Source: Bog-473 sp963719485 (GTDB lineage: Bacteria; Actinomycetota; Acidimicrobiia; Acidimicrobiales; RAAP-2). Taken from it: a stretch of 64,000 nt of DNA. The stretch's first letter is position 1. Each line of letters opens with the position of its first letter. Of the stretch, positions 9,273 to 18,179 are shown piece by piece. Made by a program: the position numbers and the translations under genes. The stretch spans positions 372,001 through 436,000 of the forward strand of contig OY970387.1 of NCBI GenBank assembly GCA_963719485.1, given 5' to 3'. Under the pieces are notes generated by a model. The model saw only the letters and a program-made list of their open reading frames with translations, did no database searches and was not told where the DNA came from.

Positions 9273-10121
9273 TCACACCACCAGCCTCTTGGTGAAGGTC
9301 CGCCGCCCCGCGGCGTAGCCAACCGCGATCAGTGCACCCAGGTAGGCGACATGTCCCAGGTCCGCCCAGCTCACCTGGCCGAGCGTCAGGTCGCGGCACA
9401 GCGCCACCCCGTGGTACAGGGGCGTCAGATAGGCCACCACCTCGAGCCATGTCGGCAACTGGGAGACCGGGAAGAAGGTCCCCGAGAACAGGAACATCGG
9501 GATGATGGCGAACCGGTACAGCGTCGAAAAGGAGGAGTCCTTGTCCTGGGTGGCCGCGAACGCACTGACCGGTGCTGCGAAGGCCATACCGGTCAGGACC
9601 GCGGCCGGAAGGGCCAGGATCGCCCACGGCGAGTAGACGACCCCGAAGATCGCCATCACGGCCAGATAGATGGAGCTCACGATGGCCAGGCGCGCCGCGA
9701 TCCAGGCCAGGTGTCCGAGCAGCACGTCGTAGACGCTCAGTGGTCCCGCCAACTGGGCCATGTACGTACGCACCCACTTGATCGCTCCCATCACCGGGTA
9801 GGTGGCGTCGTTGGTGCCGATCTGCATGCAGGTGCCGGCCAACAGGCCGGGCGCCAGGAAGGCCACGTAGCTGACGCCGTCCACGCCGTGCGAGTGCTTG
9901 TCGATCAGCGAGCCCAGCGCGACACCCATGGCAGCCAGGTAGAGCACCGGGATGAGAAAACTGGTGACGACCGAGCTGCGCCAGGTCCGTTTGTACTGGT
10001 AGCCCCAGTAGCGGGCCGCCCGGAACCACATGGGGGTGGCCAGGCGACGGGACGGCACATCCTCGCCGTGTCCGAAGAGCGCCGTGCGCTGCGTGGCTCC
10101 CGCGTCGCCCACGGCAGTCAT
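9273..10121 (-). CDS. ABC-2 type exporter permease
   Basis: This 282-residue permease is a paralogue of the next gene in the operon. The two share the six-segment layout and the motif FLFSGTFFPVSQLP versus FLFSATFFPITVYP, so they probably arose by duplication and work as a heterodimer. The segment LIPVLYLAAMGVALGSLID corresponds to the first membrane pass after the N-terminal cytoplasmic helix. It starts four bases beyond the end of the ATPase gene, so translation of the three is likely coupled. Confidence 0.9.
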   Translation of the reverse strand: MTAVGDAGATQRTALFGHGEDVPSRRLATPMWFRAARYWGYQYKRTWRSSVVTSFLIPVLYLAAMGVALGSLIDKHSHGVDGVSYVAFLAPGLLAGTCMQIGTNDATYPVMGAIKWVRTYMAQLAGPLSVYDVLLGHLAWIAARLAIVSSIYLAVMAIFGVVYSPWAILALPAAVLTGMAFAAPVSAFAATQDKDSSFSTLYRFAIIPMFLFSGTFFPVSQLPTWLEVVAYLTPLYHGVALCRDLTLGQVSWADLGHVAYLGALIAVGYAAGRRTFTKRLVV

Positions 10122-10125
10122 GGTC

Positions 10126-11130
10126 TCAGTCGACCAGGGAGCGGCCGGTCAGGCGCAAGAACACGTCCTCGAGCGTCGACCGGCGTACCAGCGTGGCCCG
10201 GGCCACGTGCCCCATTCGTGCCACCTCGGCCAGCGCGGCGTCGCCGTCGTCGGTGTAGAGGAGGATGCGGTCCGGCAGCACCTCCTGGCGCTCGGCCAAC
10301 GCGGCCAGGGTCGGCGCCACCTCCTCGTGCTGGCCGGGCGCAAAGCGCAGCTCGACCACCTCTTTCGTGGAGTACTCCTCAATCAGTTGACGCGGCGTGC
10401 CTTCGGCGGCGAAGCGGCCCTTGTCCATGACGACGAGTCGATCGCACAGCTGCTCGGCCTCGTCCATGTAGTGCGTGGTGATCACCAGGGTCACCCCGTC
10501 CTGCTTGAGGCGGTAGAGGCGGTCCCAGAGCAAGTGACGGGCCTGAGGGTCGAGCCCGGTGGTCGGTTCGTCGAGTATGAGCAGGTCCGGGTCGGAGATG
10601 AGGGCCCGGGCGATGGTCAGACGCCGCTTCATGCCGCCCGACAGGGGGTCGACCCGATCGTTGGCCCGATCGGTCAGCTGCGCGAAATCCAGGAGTTGCT
10701 CCGCTCGCTCGCGGATCACCTTCTTGGGCATGTCGAAGTAGCGCCCGTAGATCATCAGGTTGTCGAGCACGGTGAGCTCGAGGTCCAGCGAGTCCTCCTG
10801 GGGCACAAGCCCCATGCGGGACCGGATGCGCGGACCGTCTTTGGTCGGATCCATCCCCAGCACGCTGAGCGTGCCACCGCTGAGCGGGCTGATGCACGAG
10901 ATCATGCGCATCGTCGACGTCTTGCCGGCACCGTTCGGCCCGAGGAAACCGAACGACTCGCCTTTGGCGATGCTGAAGTCCACCCCGTCGACGGCGACGA
11001 AGTCACCGAAGCGCTTCACGAGCCCGTGGGCCTCGACCATGGGCGCAGAATCCGCGCCGGACCCGGTCGCGGGGTCCTCCGACCGCTCGGTATCGGGGGC
11101 GTCAGTCATCGGCGAGGAATGTGACGTCAT
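10126..11130 (-). CDS. DrrA-like ABC transporter ATP-binding protein
   Basis: This nucleotide-binding subunit has about 334 residues. Walker A is GPNGAGKTS, the signature is LSGGMKRRL, and Walker B is DLLILDEPTTGLDPQARH, followed by the H-loop TTHYMDEAEQL. The C-terminal extension of about 90 residues, ending TLEDVFLRLTGRSL, is typical of the DrrA/CcmA-like exporters that pair with DrrB-type permeases. It heads the three-gene exporter unit. The start is uncertain: ATG 11130 and ATG 11109 are both possible and neither has a good ribosome-binding site. A divergent promoter region of under 60 bp separates it from the glucosidase gene. Confidence 0.9.
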   Translation of the reverse strand: MTSHSSPMTDAPDTERSEDPATGSGADSAPMVEAHGLVKRFGDFVAVDGVDFSIAKGESFGFLGPNGAGKTSTMRMISCISPLSGGTLSVLGMDPTKDGPRIRSRMGLVPQEDSLDLELTVLDNLMIYGRYFDMPKKVIRERAEQLLDFAQLTDRANDRVDPLSGGMKRRLTIARALISDPDLLILDEPTTGLDPQARHLLWDRLYRLKQDGVTLVITTHYMDEAEQLCDRLVVMDKGRFAAEGTPRQLIEEYSTKEVVELRFAPGQHEEVAPTLAALAERQEVLPDRILLYTDDGDAALAEVARMGHVARATLVRRSTLEDVFLRLTGRSLVD

Positions 11131-11188
11131 TGTCAGGGAACGATACCGTGCCGCCCGGGGGCTCAACGCAGGTAAGAGGACGCGCCAA

Positions 11189-12382
11189 ATGGCTGAGGCG
11201 GCACGGGGACGAGCGTTCCCGGAGGGGTTCACGTGGGGCACCGCCACGGCGGCCCACCAGATAGAGGGCGGCAACACCAACAACGACTGGTGGGCCTTCG
11301 AGCACACGCCGGGCTCGGGCTGCGCCGAGCCGTCCGGCGACGCCTGCGACTCGTGGAACCGCTGGGAGGAGGACGCGGATCTGGTGGCCGGCCTGGGGCT
11401 CGACAACTACCGGTTCTCGGTGGAGTGGAGCCGGATCGAGCCGGCCGAGGGTGAGATCTCCCGGGCCGCACTGGCCCACTACCGGCGTCAGTGCCTCGGG
11501 CTGCGCGACCGCGGCGTGGACCCGGTGCTGACGTTCCACCACTTCACGACGCCGCACTGGCTCACCGATCAGGGCGGCTGGGAATCCGACCTGGCCGTCG
11601 AACGATTCGGTCGTTTCTGCGGTGTCGTCACGGAGGCCCTGGGCGACGTCATGGCGCGTGCCTGCACCCTCAACGAGCCGAACATCGTGGCGACCATGGG
11701 CTGGCACGCGGGCATGTTCCCACCGGGCAAGAAGGACGTCGCCCTCTCGCGTGCCGTGGCCCCCCGCTTCGCGGCGGCGCACCGGGTGGCGGTCGAGACC
11801 ATCCGGGCAGGCGCGCCGGGCGTGCCGGTCGGCCTCACGCTGTCGATGACCGATTACTAGGCTGCACAAGGAGGCGAGGAGAAGCTCGAGAGCATCCGGC
11901 ACCACGCGGAAGACGTGTTCCTCGACGCCACCGATGGGGACGATTTCGTCGGGGTACAGGTCTACACGCGCATGCTTATCGGGCCCGGAGGTTGGGCCGG
12001 CTACGAGGACGGGTTGCCCGTCCTCGACATGGGATACGAGTTCTACCCGGCGTCCCTCGGCAATTGCCTGCGTCGAGCCTGGGACTACACGCGTGGGGCT
12101 GTTCCCCTCCTGGTCACTGAGAACGGCATCGGCACGACCGACGACGCGCAGCGCATCGACTACGTGCGCCAGGCGCTTGCCGGCGTGCTCGAGGCCATCG
12201 CCGACGGGGTGGACGTACGGGGCTACACGTACTGGTCGCTGCTCGACAATTTCGAATGGGCACTCGGCTACCGGCCGAAGTTCGGGATCGTCGGCGTCGA
12301 CCGCACGACCTTCGCCCGGACGGCCAAGCCCAGCGCGAACTGGCTCGCCACCGTGGCGGCGGCGAACGCGCTCGATCTCTGA
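11189..12382 (+). pseudogene. GH1 beta-glucosidase interrupted by an in-frame TAG
   Basis: The two halves read in the same frame and together form a family 1 glycoside hydrolase of 397 residues, counting the stop. The start FTWGTATAAHQIEGG holds the conserved QIEG motif. The acid/base glutamate is in TLNEPN (residue 163) and the nucleophile in TENG (residue 311). Codon 224 is TAG (11858-11860), between SMTDY and AAQGGEEKL, where homologues usually carry glutamine, so one C-to-T change explains it. The upstream fragment has only the acid/base residue and the downstream fragment only the nucleophile, so neither can work alone. AAGAGGA precedes the ATG. It is either a recent null allele, a sequencing error or a suppressed amber codon. 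Confidence 0.85.
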
Positions 12383-12389
12383 CGGACGA

Positions 12390-13259
12390 TCAGACGGCGG
12401 CGAGCTCCGTGTTGGCCACGATGGCGTCGGTGACGGCGTCCCACAGCGGCTCGGGCAGGTCGTGCCCCATGCCAGGGATCATGAGCAGTTTCGAACCGGG
12501 GACAGCGGCCGCGGTCGCCTCGCCGCCACTCGGGGTGACGAGTGGGTCGGCGTCCCCGTGCACGACCAGAAAGGGAAGCCGCACGCCGTGGAGCCCCTCC
12601 GTGCGGTCCGGCGAGCCGAGGATCGCGGCCAGCTGGCGGGCGGTGCCCTCCGGGCAGTAGGAGCGGTCGTAGGCCTCACCGGCCCGCACCCGCAGAAGGC
12701 GCTCGTCGGTGGGGTACGCCGGCGAGCCGATGACGCGACCGCCCTCGATGCTCGCCTCGATCGCCTCCTCCCGGCTCGTCGCCACCGGTCGCAGCAGTGC
12801 CGTCATCGCCTCGCCGGTCGGGGCGCCCACGGATCGGTCGCCCGTGGTCGACATGATGGACGTGGCGGTGAGGAATCGTTCGGGGTGGTTGATCACCAGG
12901 GCCTGGGTGATCATGCCGCCCATGGACACACCGACCACGTGCGCCTTGGCAAGGCCCAGCTCGGCCAGGAGCGCGGCGGCGTCGTCCGCCATGTCCTCAA
13001 TCCGATAGGGCGCCGAAGACGCGTCGCCGGTGAACAGAGCCGTCATGTCCGGCAGACCCTCGAACTTCGTGGACAGCCCACTGTCACGGTTGTCGTAACG
13101 GATCAGGAAATACCCGCGCTTCCGCAGCCCGTCGACGAAGCCCTCCGGCCAGGCTGTGAGCTGCGCTCCCAGTCCCATGACGAGGAGCAGCGGTGGATCA
13201 GAGGGATCACCATCGGTGACGTACTCGATCTCGATCCCGTTGACGTTGGCCTTCGGCAC
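12390..13259 (-). CDS. alpha/beta-hydrolase
   Basis: This 289-residue protein has the alpha/beta-hydrolase fold. The oxyanion region is LLLVMGLGAQLTAWP, the nucleophile elbow is GVSMGGM with a central serine, the acid lies in FLVVHGDADPLV, and the histidine is in IPGMGHDLPE. The arrangement YDNRDSGLS after strand 4 is common in actinobacterial esterases and in the anthracycline-esterase RdmC-like group. It stands alone, converging on the glucosidase gene. The substrate cannot be assigned. Confidence 0.9.
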   Translation of the reverse strand: MPKANVNGIEIEYVTDGDPSDPPLLLVMGLGAQLTAWPEGFVDGLRKRGYFLIRYDNRDSGLSTKFEGLPDMTALFTGDASSAPYRIEDMADDAAALLAELGLAKAHVVGVSMGGMITQALVINHPERFLTATSIMSTTGDRSVGAPTGEAMTALLRPVATSREEAIEASIEGGRVIGSPAYPTDERLLRVRAGEAYDRSYCPEGTARQLAAILGSPDRTEGLHGVRLPFLVVHGDADPLVTPSGGEATAAAVPGSKLLMIPGMGHDLPEPLWDAVTDAIVANTELAAV

Positions 13260-13310
13260 GGACGACTCCCTTCGGTCGTTTGTCGCCGCCTTCCTAGCAG
13301 GAAGCCGGCC

Positions 13311-13955
13311 TCAGCGCGTCATGCCCTCCGCAGGCGAGGCCGACCCAGTGACGGCGGCGCCCGGGCCACGGGCGCGACGAAAGCGCGGACCGGGCTCGAG
13401 ACCCACGAGGATCGACTGGACCGTGGCCATGCAGGCGACGAAGAGCGGGAACGCCACGACGTCGAAGGTCCAGTGGTCGACGGTCAACAACAGGACCACC
13501 ATGCTGATGAGTGCGCCGATGTAGGAGTGGACGGTCTCCGTCTCCGGGTGGGTCCAGCTCTTCGTCATCGTGGGCAGGCCGGCCAGGAAGTCAGCGGCGA
13601 TGGCGGCAGTGATGGCGAGCACGCCGTTGCGGGTGACGAGCCAGACGATCGTGCCGGCCACCGACACCGCGCCGCACGTGTAGTCCATCCGCCGCACCTT
13701 CCACACGGAGGCGGAATTGTGGAACGAGCCGATGAAGATCAACAACGGCATGAACCCGACCATGAAGGTGGGCAGGGCGCGCAGGCCCACACCTTCCCGG
13801 AGCTCCACCGCGGCGGCGAGCAAAGGCGCGACAGCCCAGAGGAGCCACGTCACCCGATTTGGCTTCGTCGTTCCCCGCAGGGTGTCCCGAAGGTATACGG
13901 CGGCTCCGGCCGCGCCGATTGCGGTCCCCACATAAATCCAGTTCTCGTTGATCAC
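13311..13955 (-). CDS. conserved polytopic membrane protein of unknown function
   Basis: This 214-residue protein has about six predicted membrane segments and a short charged cytoplasmic tail beginning near LEPGPRFRRARG. The sequence PNRVTWLLWAVAPLL near the N terminus resembles small membrane proteins whose function has not been established. It starts at GTG 13955. No catalytic or transport motif can be seen. It stands between the hydrolase and the divergent dipZ-like gene with no sign of an operon. Confidence 0.75.
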   Translation of the reverse strand: MINENWIYVGTAIGAAGAAVYLRDTLRGTTKPNRVTWLLWAVAPLLAAAVELREGVGLRALPTFMVGFMPLLIFIGSFHNSASVWKVRRMDYTCGAVSVAGTIVWLVTRNGVLAITAAIAADFLAGLPTMTKSWTHPETETVHSYIGALISMVVLLLTVDHWTFDVVAFPLFVACMATVQSILVGLEPGPRFRRARGPGAAVTGSASPAEGMTR

Positions 13956-14106
13956 CGTGAGACAGTCTGCAATGCGGCGGCCCCGCCGTCATGCCGGAAG
14001 GGGGCGACCCCTGTCAGCGGGGGTGGGCCGATAGCTTCCACGGAAGAGACAGTCCCCGAAGGAGAGGCGCCGGTGCCCGAGTACAATCCGCAAAAGAGCG
14101 ACTTGC

Positions 14107-15924
14107 GTGGGTGAGCTTCTCGTCATCGCGTTTCTCGGTGGGCTGATCACCGGGCTGTCCCCGTGCATCGTCCCCGTCATCCCCGTCGTGATGGCCGGCG
14201 GTTCCACGGGGACGAGCAAGAGGCGGCCCTACGTGATCATCGGCGGCCTGGTGGTGAGCTTCAGCCTCTCTGTCCTCTTCGCCAGCTCCCTGCTGGGCTT
14301 CCTCCATCTCCCCCAGGACCTCTTGTTCTGGTTGGGTGTCGCCCTCCTCGGCCTCCTCTCGGTGGGCCTCCTGGTCCCCAAGGTCGGCGAGGTCATCGAG
14401 CGGCCGTTCGCCCGGCTGGGGGCATCGCGTTACGCCAACGAGGGGGGCGGCTTCGTCCTCGGCTTGAGTCTCGGCCTCGTCTTTGTGCCGTGCGCGGGCC
14501 CGGTGCTCACCGCGATCTCGGTGGCCGCTGCCCACCATCACGTCGGAGCGAGCTCGCTCCTCGTGACACTCTTCTACGCGCTCGGCGTCACGATTCCGCT
14601 CCTCGTCCTGGCCGTCGTCGCGCAGCGCGCCACGACCTCGTGGTCGTCGCTGCGCAGTCACCTGCCGACCGTTCGCAAGGTGGCCGGGGTCATCCTCGGC
14701 GTGGCCACCCTGGCCATCGCCTTCAACTGGCTCGGCGCCCTCCAGCGCGACGTCCCGGGATACACGAGCGCATTGGAGGACCACATCGAGTCCACGAATT
14801 CCGCCTGCACCCAGCTGCAGCAGCTCAGCGGCGAACACCAGAACCAGTTCGCCGCCGCCAACGCCAAGCTCGAGGGAAGGAAGGCCACCTGCGCTGCGAC
14901 TGACCAGGGCGACTCGCAGAGCGGGCACCTGGCGGCCGGAGCGACGACGACCACAACGACCTCCCCGCACGCCACCACCACCTCGCCGCAGAAGCCCTCG
15001 GTGTTCATGGCCAACAAGACGAACCTACCTGACTTGGGCCGCGCCCCGAACTTCACGGGAATCACCGACTGGTTCAACACCCCCGGCGACCAGCCGTTGT
15101 CGCTGAGCGAGCTGCGCGGCAAGGTCGTGCTGGTCGACTTCTGGACGTACTCGTGCATCAACTGCCAGCGGGCGCTGCCCCACGTCGAGGGCTGGTACAA
15201 CGACTACAAGAACGACGGGTTGGTCGTGGTCGGTGTCTCAGCACCCGAATTCGCCTTCGAGCACGTGGTCTCGAACGTCGAGAACGCGGCCGGCAACCTC
15301 GGCATCGACTATCCGGTCGCCGTGGACAACAACCTGGCCACCTGGGACGCCTACAACAACGAGTACTGGCCGGCGGACTACCTGATCGACCCCACAGGCG
15401 TCGTGCGTGCCTATAACTTCGGTGAGGGCGGCTACAGCGGTATGGAGGACAACATCAGGATGCTCCTCGCGGCCAACGGGGTCACCGACCTCCCCGCCCG
15501 GACAGACGTCCCCGACAAGACCCCGACCAACGACATCACGCCGGAGAGCTATGTCGGCGACGAGCGCCTGAACAACGAGGTCGGAACCGCAGTGGTGCCG
15601 AACAAGGCGATCGTGTACCACGCGCCGTCGACCATCCCCTCGAACAGCCTCGCCTTCGGCGGCACCTGGACGGTACACAACGAGGGTGCGACGGCCGGCT
15701 CCAACGCGACTCTCGATCTCCAGTTCACCGCCGACGACGTCTACCTCGTGATCAGCGGACACGGCAGCGTCGGGGTGTCCTACAACGGCAGACACCTGAC
15801 CACGGTGCCGATCTCCGGCATACCGAAGCTCTACACGCTGTTCTCGGGCTCCGTGCTCCAGAGCGGGCGGCTGACGTTGACCGTGTCGCCGGGCGTCGAG
15901 GCCTACGACTTCACCTTCGGGTAG
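14107..15924 (+). CDS. dipZ: DipZ-type fusion of CcdA and a thioredoxin-like domain
   Basis: This 605-residue fusion protein moves reducing equivalents across the membrane. The CcdA-like half (about residues 1-215) carries the two redox cysteines in SPCIVPVIPV (Cys20) and VPCAGPVLTA (Cys129). A segment rich in Gln, Ala and Thr follows (about 230-300). The TlpA-like domain has the CxxC pair in TYSCINCQ (Cys350, Cys353), and a C-terminal beta-rich domain of about 130 residues is typical of DipZ. CcdA takes electrons from cytoplasmic thioredoxin and passes them to the exported domain. The GTG at 14107 is used because it opens on the first membrane segment; the ribosome site is weak. Standing alone, it is not part of a cytochrome c maturation operon here. 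Confidence 0.9.
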   Translation: MGELLVIAFLGGLITGLSPCIVPVIPVVMAGGSTGTSKRRPYVIIGGLVVSFSLSVLFASSLLGFLHLPQDLLFWLGVALLGLLSVGLLVPKVGEVIERPFARLGASRYANEGGGFVLGLSLGLVFVPCAGPVLTAISVAAAHHHVGASSLLVTLFYALGVTIPLLVLAVVAQRATTSWSSLRSHLPTVRKVAGVILGVATLAIAFNWLGALQRDVPGYTSALEDHIESTNSACTQLQQLSGEHQNQFAAANAKLEGRKATCAATDQGDSQSGHLAAGATTTTTTSPHATTTSPQKPSVFMANKTNLPDLGRAPNFTGITDWFNTPGDQPLSLSELRGKVVLVDFWTYSCINCQRALPHVEGWYNDYKNDGLVVVGVSAPEFAFEHVVSNVENAAGNLGIDYPVAVDNNLATWDAYNNEYWPADYLIDPTGVVRAYNFGEGGYSGMEDNIRMLLAANGVTDLPARTDVPDKTPTNDITPESYVGDERLNNEVGTAVVPNKAIVYHAPSTIPSNSLAFGGTWTVHNEGATAGSNATLDLQFTADDVYLVISGHGSVGVSYNGRHLTTVPISGIPKLYTLFSGSVLQSGRLTLTVSPGVEAYDFTFG

Positions 15925-15960
15925 CAGAATCGAGTACTCGGCGTCGGCATTCCATCGGCC

Positions 15961-17568
15961 TCAGTTGATCGAGCGTTCCCTGTCGGCCCAGTAGGGCGCC
16001 CGCAACTCACGCTTCAGGATCTTGCCCGACGGGTTGCGCGGCAGAGCATCGGTGGCGTCAACCGAGCTCGGACACTTGTAGTGAGCCAGTCTGCTGCGGC
16101 AGTGCGCAATCACGGCCTCCTCGTCGAGCGTTTCCCCCGGGGTCAGGACGACGATCGCCTTGACCGTCTCCCCCCACTTCTCATCGGGGACGCCGATGAC
16201 CGCGGCGTCGACGATGGCCGGATAGGCGAGCAGCACGTTCTCGACCTCGGCCGGGTAGATATTCTCTCCGCCGCTGACGACCATGTCCTTGATCCGGTCG
16301 TGCAGGTACAGATACCCCTCGACGTCGAAGTACCCCGCGTCCCCTGTGCGGAGCCAGCCTGCGCCGTCGATGGTCGCGGCCGTCTCTTCCGGCTTCCCCC
16401 AATAGCCCGCCATGTTGTAAGGCGAACGAGTCCAGACCTCCCCCACCTCACCGAGCGCTGCGTCGCGGCCGCTGTCCGGGTCGACCACCCGCAACTCCAC
16501 CGACTCGTGTGGTTTGCCGGCGGAGCGCAGGAGGCCGCGTCGCGGTCCGTCCGGATCGTGGTCCTCGAAGCGCAGCGCCGTGATGGCCCCGGTGGTCTCG
16601 GTCATCCCGTAGACCTGGCAGAAGGCACACCCGAAGGCCGCCATGCACTTGACGAGGACGTCTTCGGAGATGGGGGACGCGCCGTAGAAGACCAGCCGCA
16701 GGCTCGACAGGTCGGTCGCGGTCAGCGTCGGGGTAGCCAGCAGCAGCATCAAGACGGCGGGCACCACGAACATCTCGGTGATCCGCTCGACCGCGATCAG
16801 CTCCAAGAGGAGGGCCGGGTCGACGTCGCGCAGAATGATCGACCGCCCGCCCCGGGACATCGCGCACAGCGCCCAGCCCGACCCGCCGATGTGGAAGAGC
16901 GGCATGGCGACCAGGCTCACGGTGTCGCTGGCGATGTGGAACGTGATGCCGGCCTCGGCGATCGCCGTGGAGAGGTTGGCGTTGGTCAGCATCACGCCTT
17001 TGGGCAACCCGGTCGTCCCGGAGGTGTACAGCTGCATGCTCACTTCATCAGGTGCTCCGACGTGGCCCGGGTCGTCGGCGGGACAGCCGTCGATCCAGGC
17101 TTCAAAGGACACGGACCGCCGGTCGGCACAGACCGCCGCGCTGTCACCGATGACAACGATGCGCCGAACGGAGGGTAATTGGTTCTCCATGTCGGCCAAT
17201 GCCGGCAGGTAGCCCGCGTGGATCGCCAAGACGGGCGCGCCGGAGTCGTCGATGATCGCCGCCATTTCCGCCGGCGCCAGGCGCCAGTTGACCGCGACGT
17301 TCACCGCACCGATCAGAGAGCCGCCGAAGAGGAAGTCGAAGTACGCGATGCCGTTGCGGTCGAGAAAGGCGATGCGGTCGCCCACGTCGAGCCCGTCGCG
17401 TCGCGCCGCCTGCGCCACACGACAGGCCATGTCGAATTCCTCGGCCCAGGTGCGCCGCTCGTCGCCCTGCACCAGCATCTCGGCGCCGGCTTGCTGGCGC
17501 GCCAGGTGGCGGATCAGCCCTGCGACCGTGTAGCGGTCCTGCTCGGTGACCGTGTTGCTCGGTGCCAC
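15961..17568 (-). CDS. acyl-CoA synthetase (AMP-forming)
   Basis: This is a 535-residue member of the ANL superfamily. The phosphate loop is YTSGTTGLPKGVML, the adenine motif is VYGMTETTG, the ribose-binding TGD lies in GWLRTGDAGYFD, and the C-terminal catalytic lysine is in NPSGKILKRELR. It activates a carboxylic acid to the acyl-adenylate and then the CoA thioester. Length and motif spacing fit the medium/long-chain fatty-acid ligases of actinobacteria. It is monocistronic, reads away from the long regulatory region at 17569-18179, and converges with dipZ. Confidence 0.92.
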   Translation of the reverse strand: MAPSNTVTEQDRYTVAGLIRHLARQQAGAEMLVQGDERRTWAEEFDMACRVAQAARRDGLDVGDRIAFLDRNGIAYFDFLFGGSLIGAVNVAVNWRLAPAEMAAIIDDSGAPVLAIHAGYLPALADMENQLPSVRRIVVIGDSAAVCADRRSVSFEAWIDGCPADDPGHVGAPDEVSMQLYTSGTTGLPKGVMLTNANLSTAIAEAGITFHIASDTVSLVAMPLFHIGGSGWALCAMSRGGRSIILRDVDPALLLELIAVERITEMFVVPAVLMLLLATPTLTATDLSSLRLVFYGASPISEDVLVKCMAAFGCAFCQVYGMTETTGAITALRFEDHDPDGPRRGLLRSAGKPHESVELRVVDPDSGRDAALGEVGEVWTRSPYNMAGYWGKPEETAATIDGAGWLRTGDAGYFDVEGYLYLHDRIKDMVVSGGENIYPAEVENVLLAYPAIVDAAVIGVPDEKWGETVKAIVVLTPGETLDEEAVIAHCRSRLAHYKCPSSVDATDALPRNPSGKILKRELRAPYWADRERSIN

Positions 17569-17758
17569 CCGTGACCTCCTCGTTGCGACCGTTTCGGCAC
17601 GGGACCCTACGCAGCGTCCGGACGGCCCTGCAGGGGCCTCAGAGCCGTTCTGCGCCTCTTGGAAGATGGAGCGTTGCTACTGGTCAGGCGCTTTTTTGAG
17701 AAATTAACGGCAAATTTATGTCCGTTATTCAGCTAAATGCGACGCACCGACCAGGGAC

Positions 17759-17778
17759 TTTGTGAAAGCTATCACAAA
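17759..17778. promoter_or_regulatory. perfect CRP/GlxR-type operator
   Basis: The sequence TTTGTGAAAGCTATCACAAA is a perfect 7+7 inverted repeat with a 6-base spacer and contains TGTGA-N6-TCACA. That is the consensus of the CRP family, including mycobacterial CRP and corynebacterial GlxR, which are known to control rpf genes. Here it lies about 400 bp before an Rpf-like gene and about 10 bases before a good -10 hexamer. Control of that gene is therefore likely; the sign of the effect is not known. The same window also encodes a split class III adenylate cyclase. Confidence 0.75.
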
Positions 17779-17864
17779 GAAAGAAACTAAAATACCAGGT
17801 CAGCCCCCCGAACGGCCGCTTGAACCAGGGTTCATGTGACCGTCGGGTAAATTGCTCTCCGCTA

Positions 17865-17941
17865 ATCCGGACTTGATCTTTCGGGTACATGCTGCGAGCG
17901 GAGTTCCAGCTGCATACCGAAAGCAGATAGCCAACCCGGAT
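17865..17941 (+). ncRNA. candidate structured leader element
   Basis: ATCCGG (17865-17870) can pair with CCGGAT (17936-17941). This encloses a second stem, CTTTCGG (17878-17884) with CCGAAAG (17917-17923), that can extend inward through ATGC/GCAT. The inner loop holds GCGGAGTTCC, and the sequence AGCCAACCCGG closes the outer stem. In position it resembles the c-di-AMP riboswitches found before actinobacterial rpf genes, but I could not match the full conserved core of that riboswitch. It may be a different structured leader. Confidence 0.35.
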
Positions 17942-17985
17942 CGCCCAGACCGCTCGAGGTCTCGACGCGCCCGCCTGCGGACGTG

Positions 17986-18179
17986 CCGGGACCGTGAATT
18001 GAGGACGACACCCAGCAACAACTCAAGGGCTGTACCCAACCGGCCGCACACCCTGCGGCACCAAGCCAGAACGGACGACGCCTTCCCGCTCGCCGTTCGG
18101 GGCGCGAATGCAATGGCCGGAGCCCGCCTACACCGAGCAGAGCCTGGCGCGCCTTGCGCGCCCGACGAAGGGAGGTGCC
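17986..18179 (+). repeat. duplicated leader, copy A
   Basis: This 194-base segment is nearly identical to 18836-19036, which stands in the same place before the next gene. It contains stems GCCGCA/TGCGGC (loop CACCC), GAACGG/CCGTTC, and GGCGCGC/GCGCGCC (18146-18152 with 18156-18162). It ends in the ribosome site AAGGGAGGT before GTG 18180. Indels between the copies are not multiples of three, so it is a non-coding leader rather than part of the protein. Confidence 0.8.

Larger units (their letters stand above)
17569..18179. other. 611-bp intergenic regulatory region
   Basis: I see no convincing gene here. The part at 17690-17800 is strikingly AT-rich for this chromosome. It contains an inverted repeat TAACGG/CCGTTA (near 17705-17727), a perfect CRP-type site (17759-17778) and a -10-like TAAAAT (17788-17793). 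From 17860 the sequence turns GC-rich and foldable, with a nested hairpin at 17865-17941 and the duplicated leader at 17986-18179. Everything points towards expression of the secreted muralytic enzyme at 18180, leaving an untranslated leader of up to about 380 bases. Confidence 0.7.

Noticed and set aside
17820..17945. Definite c-di-AMP (ydaO) riboswitch
   Set aside because: Only fragments resemble the consensus; the central GGGGUUAAUC-type and UAGGGA segments are missing, so I list it only as a candidate structure.
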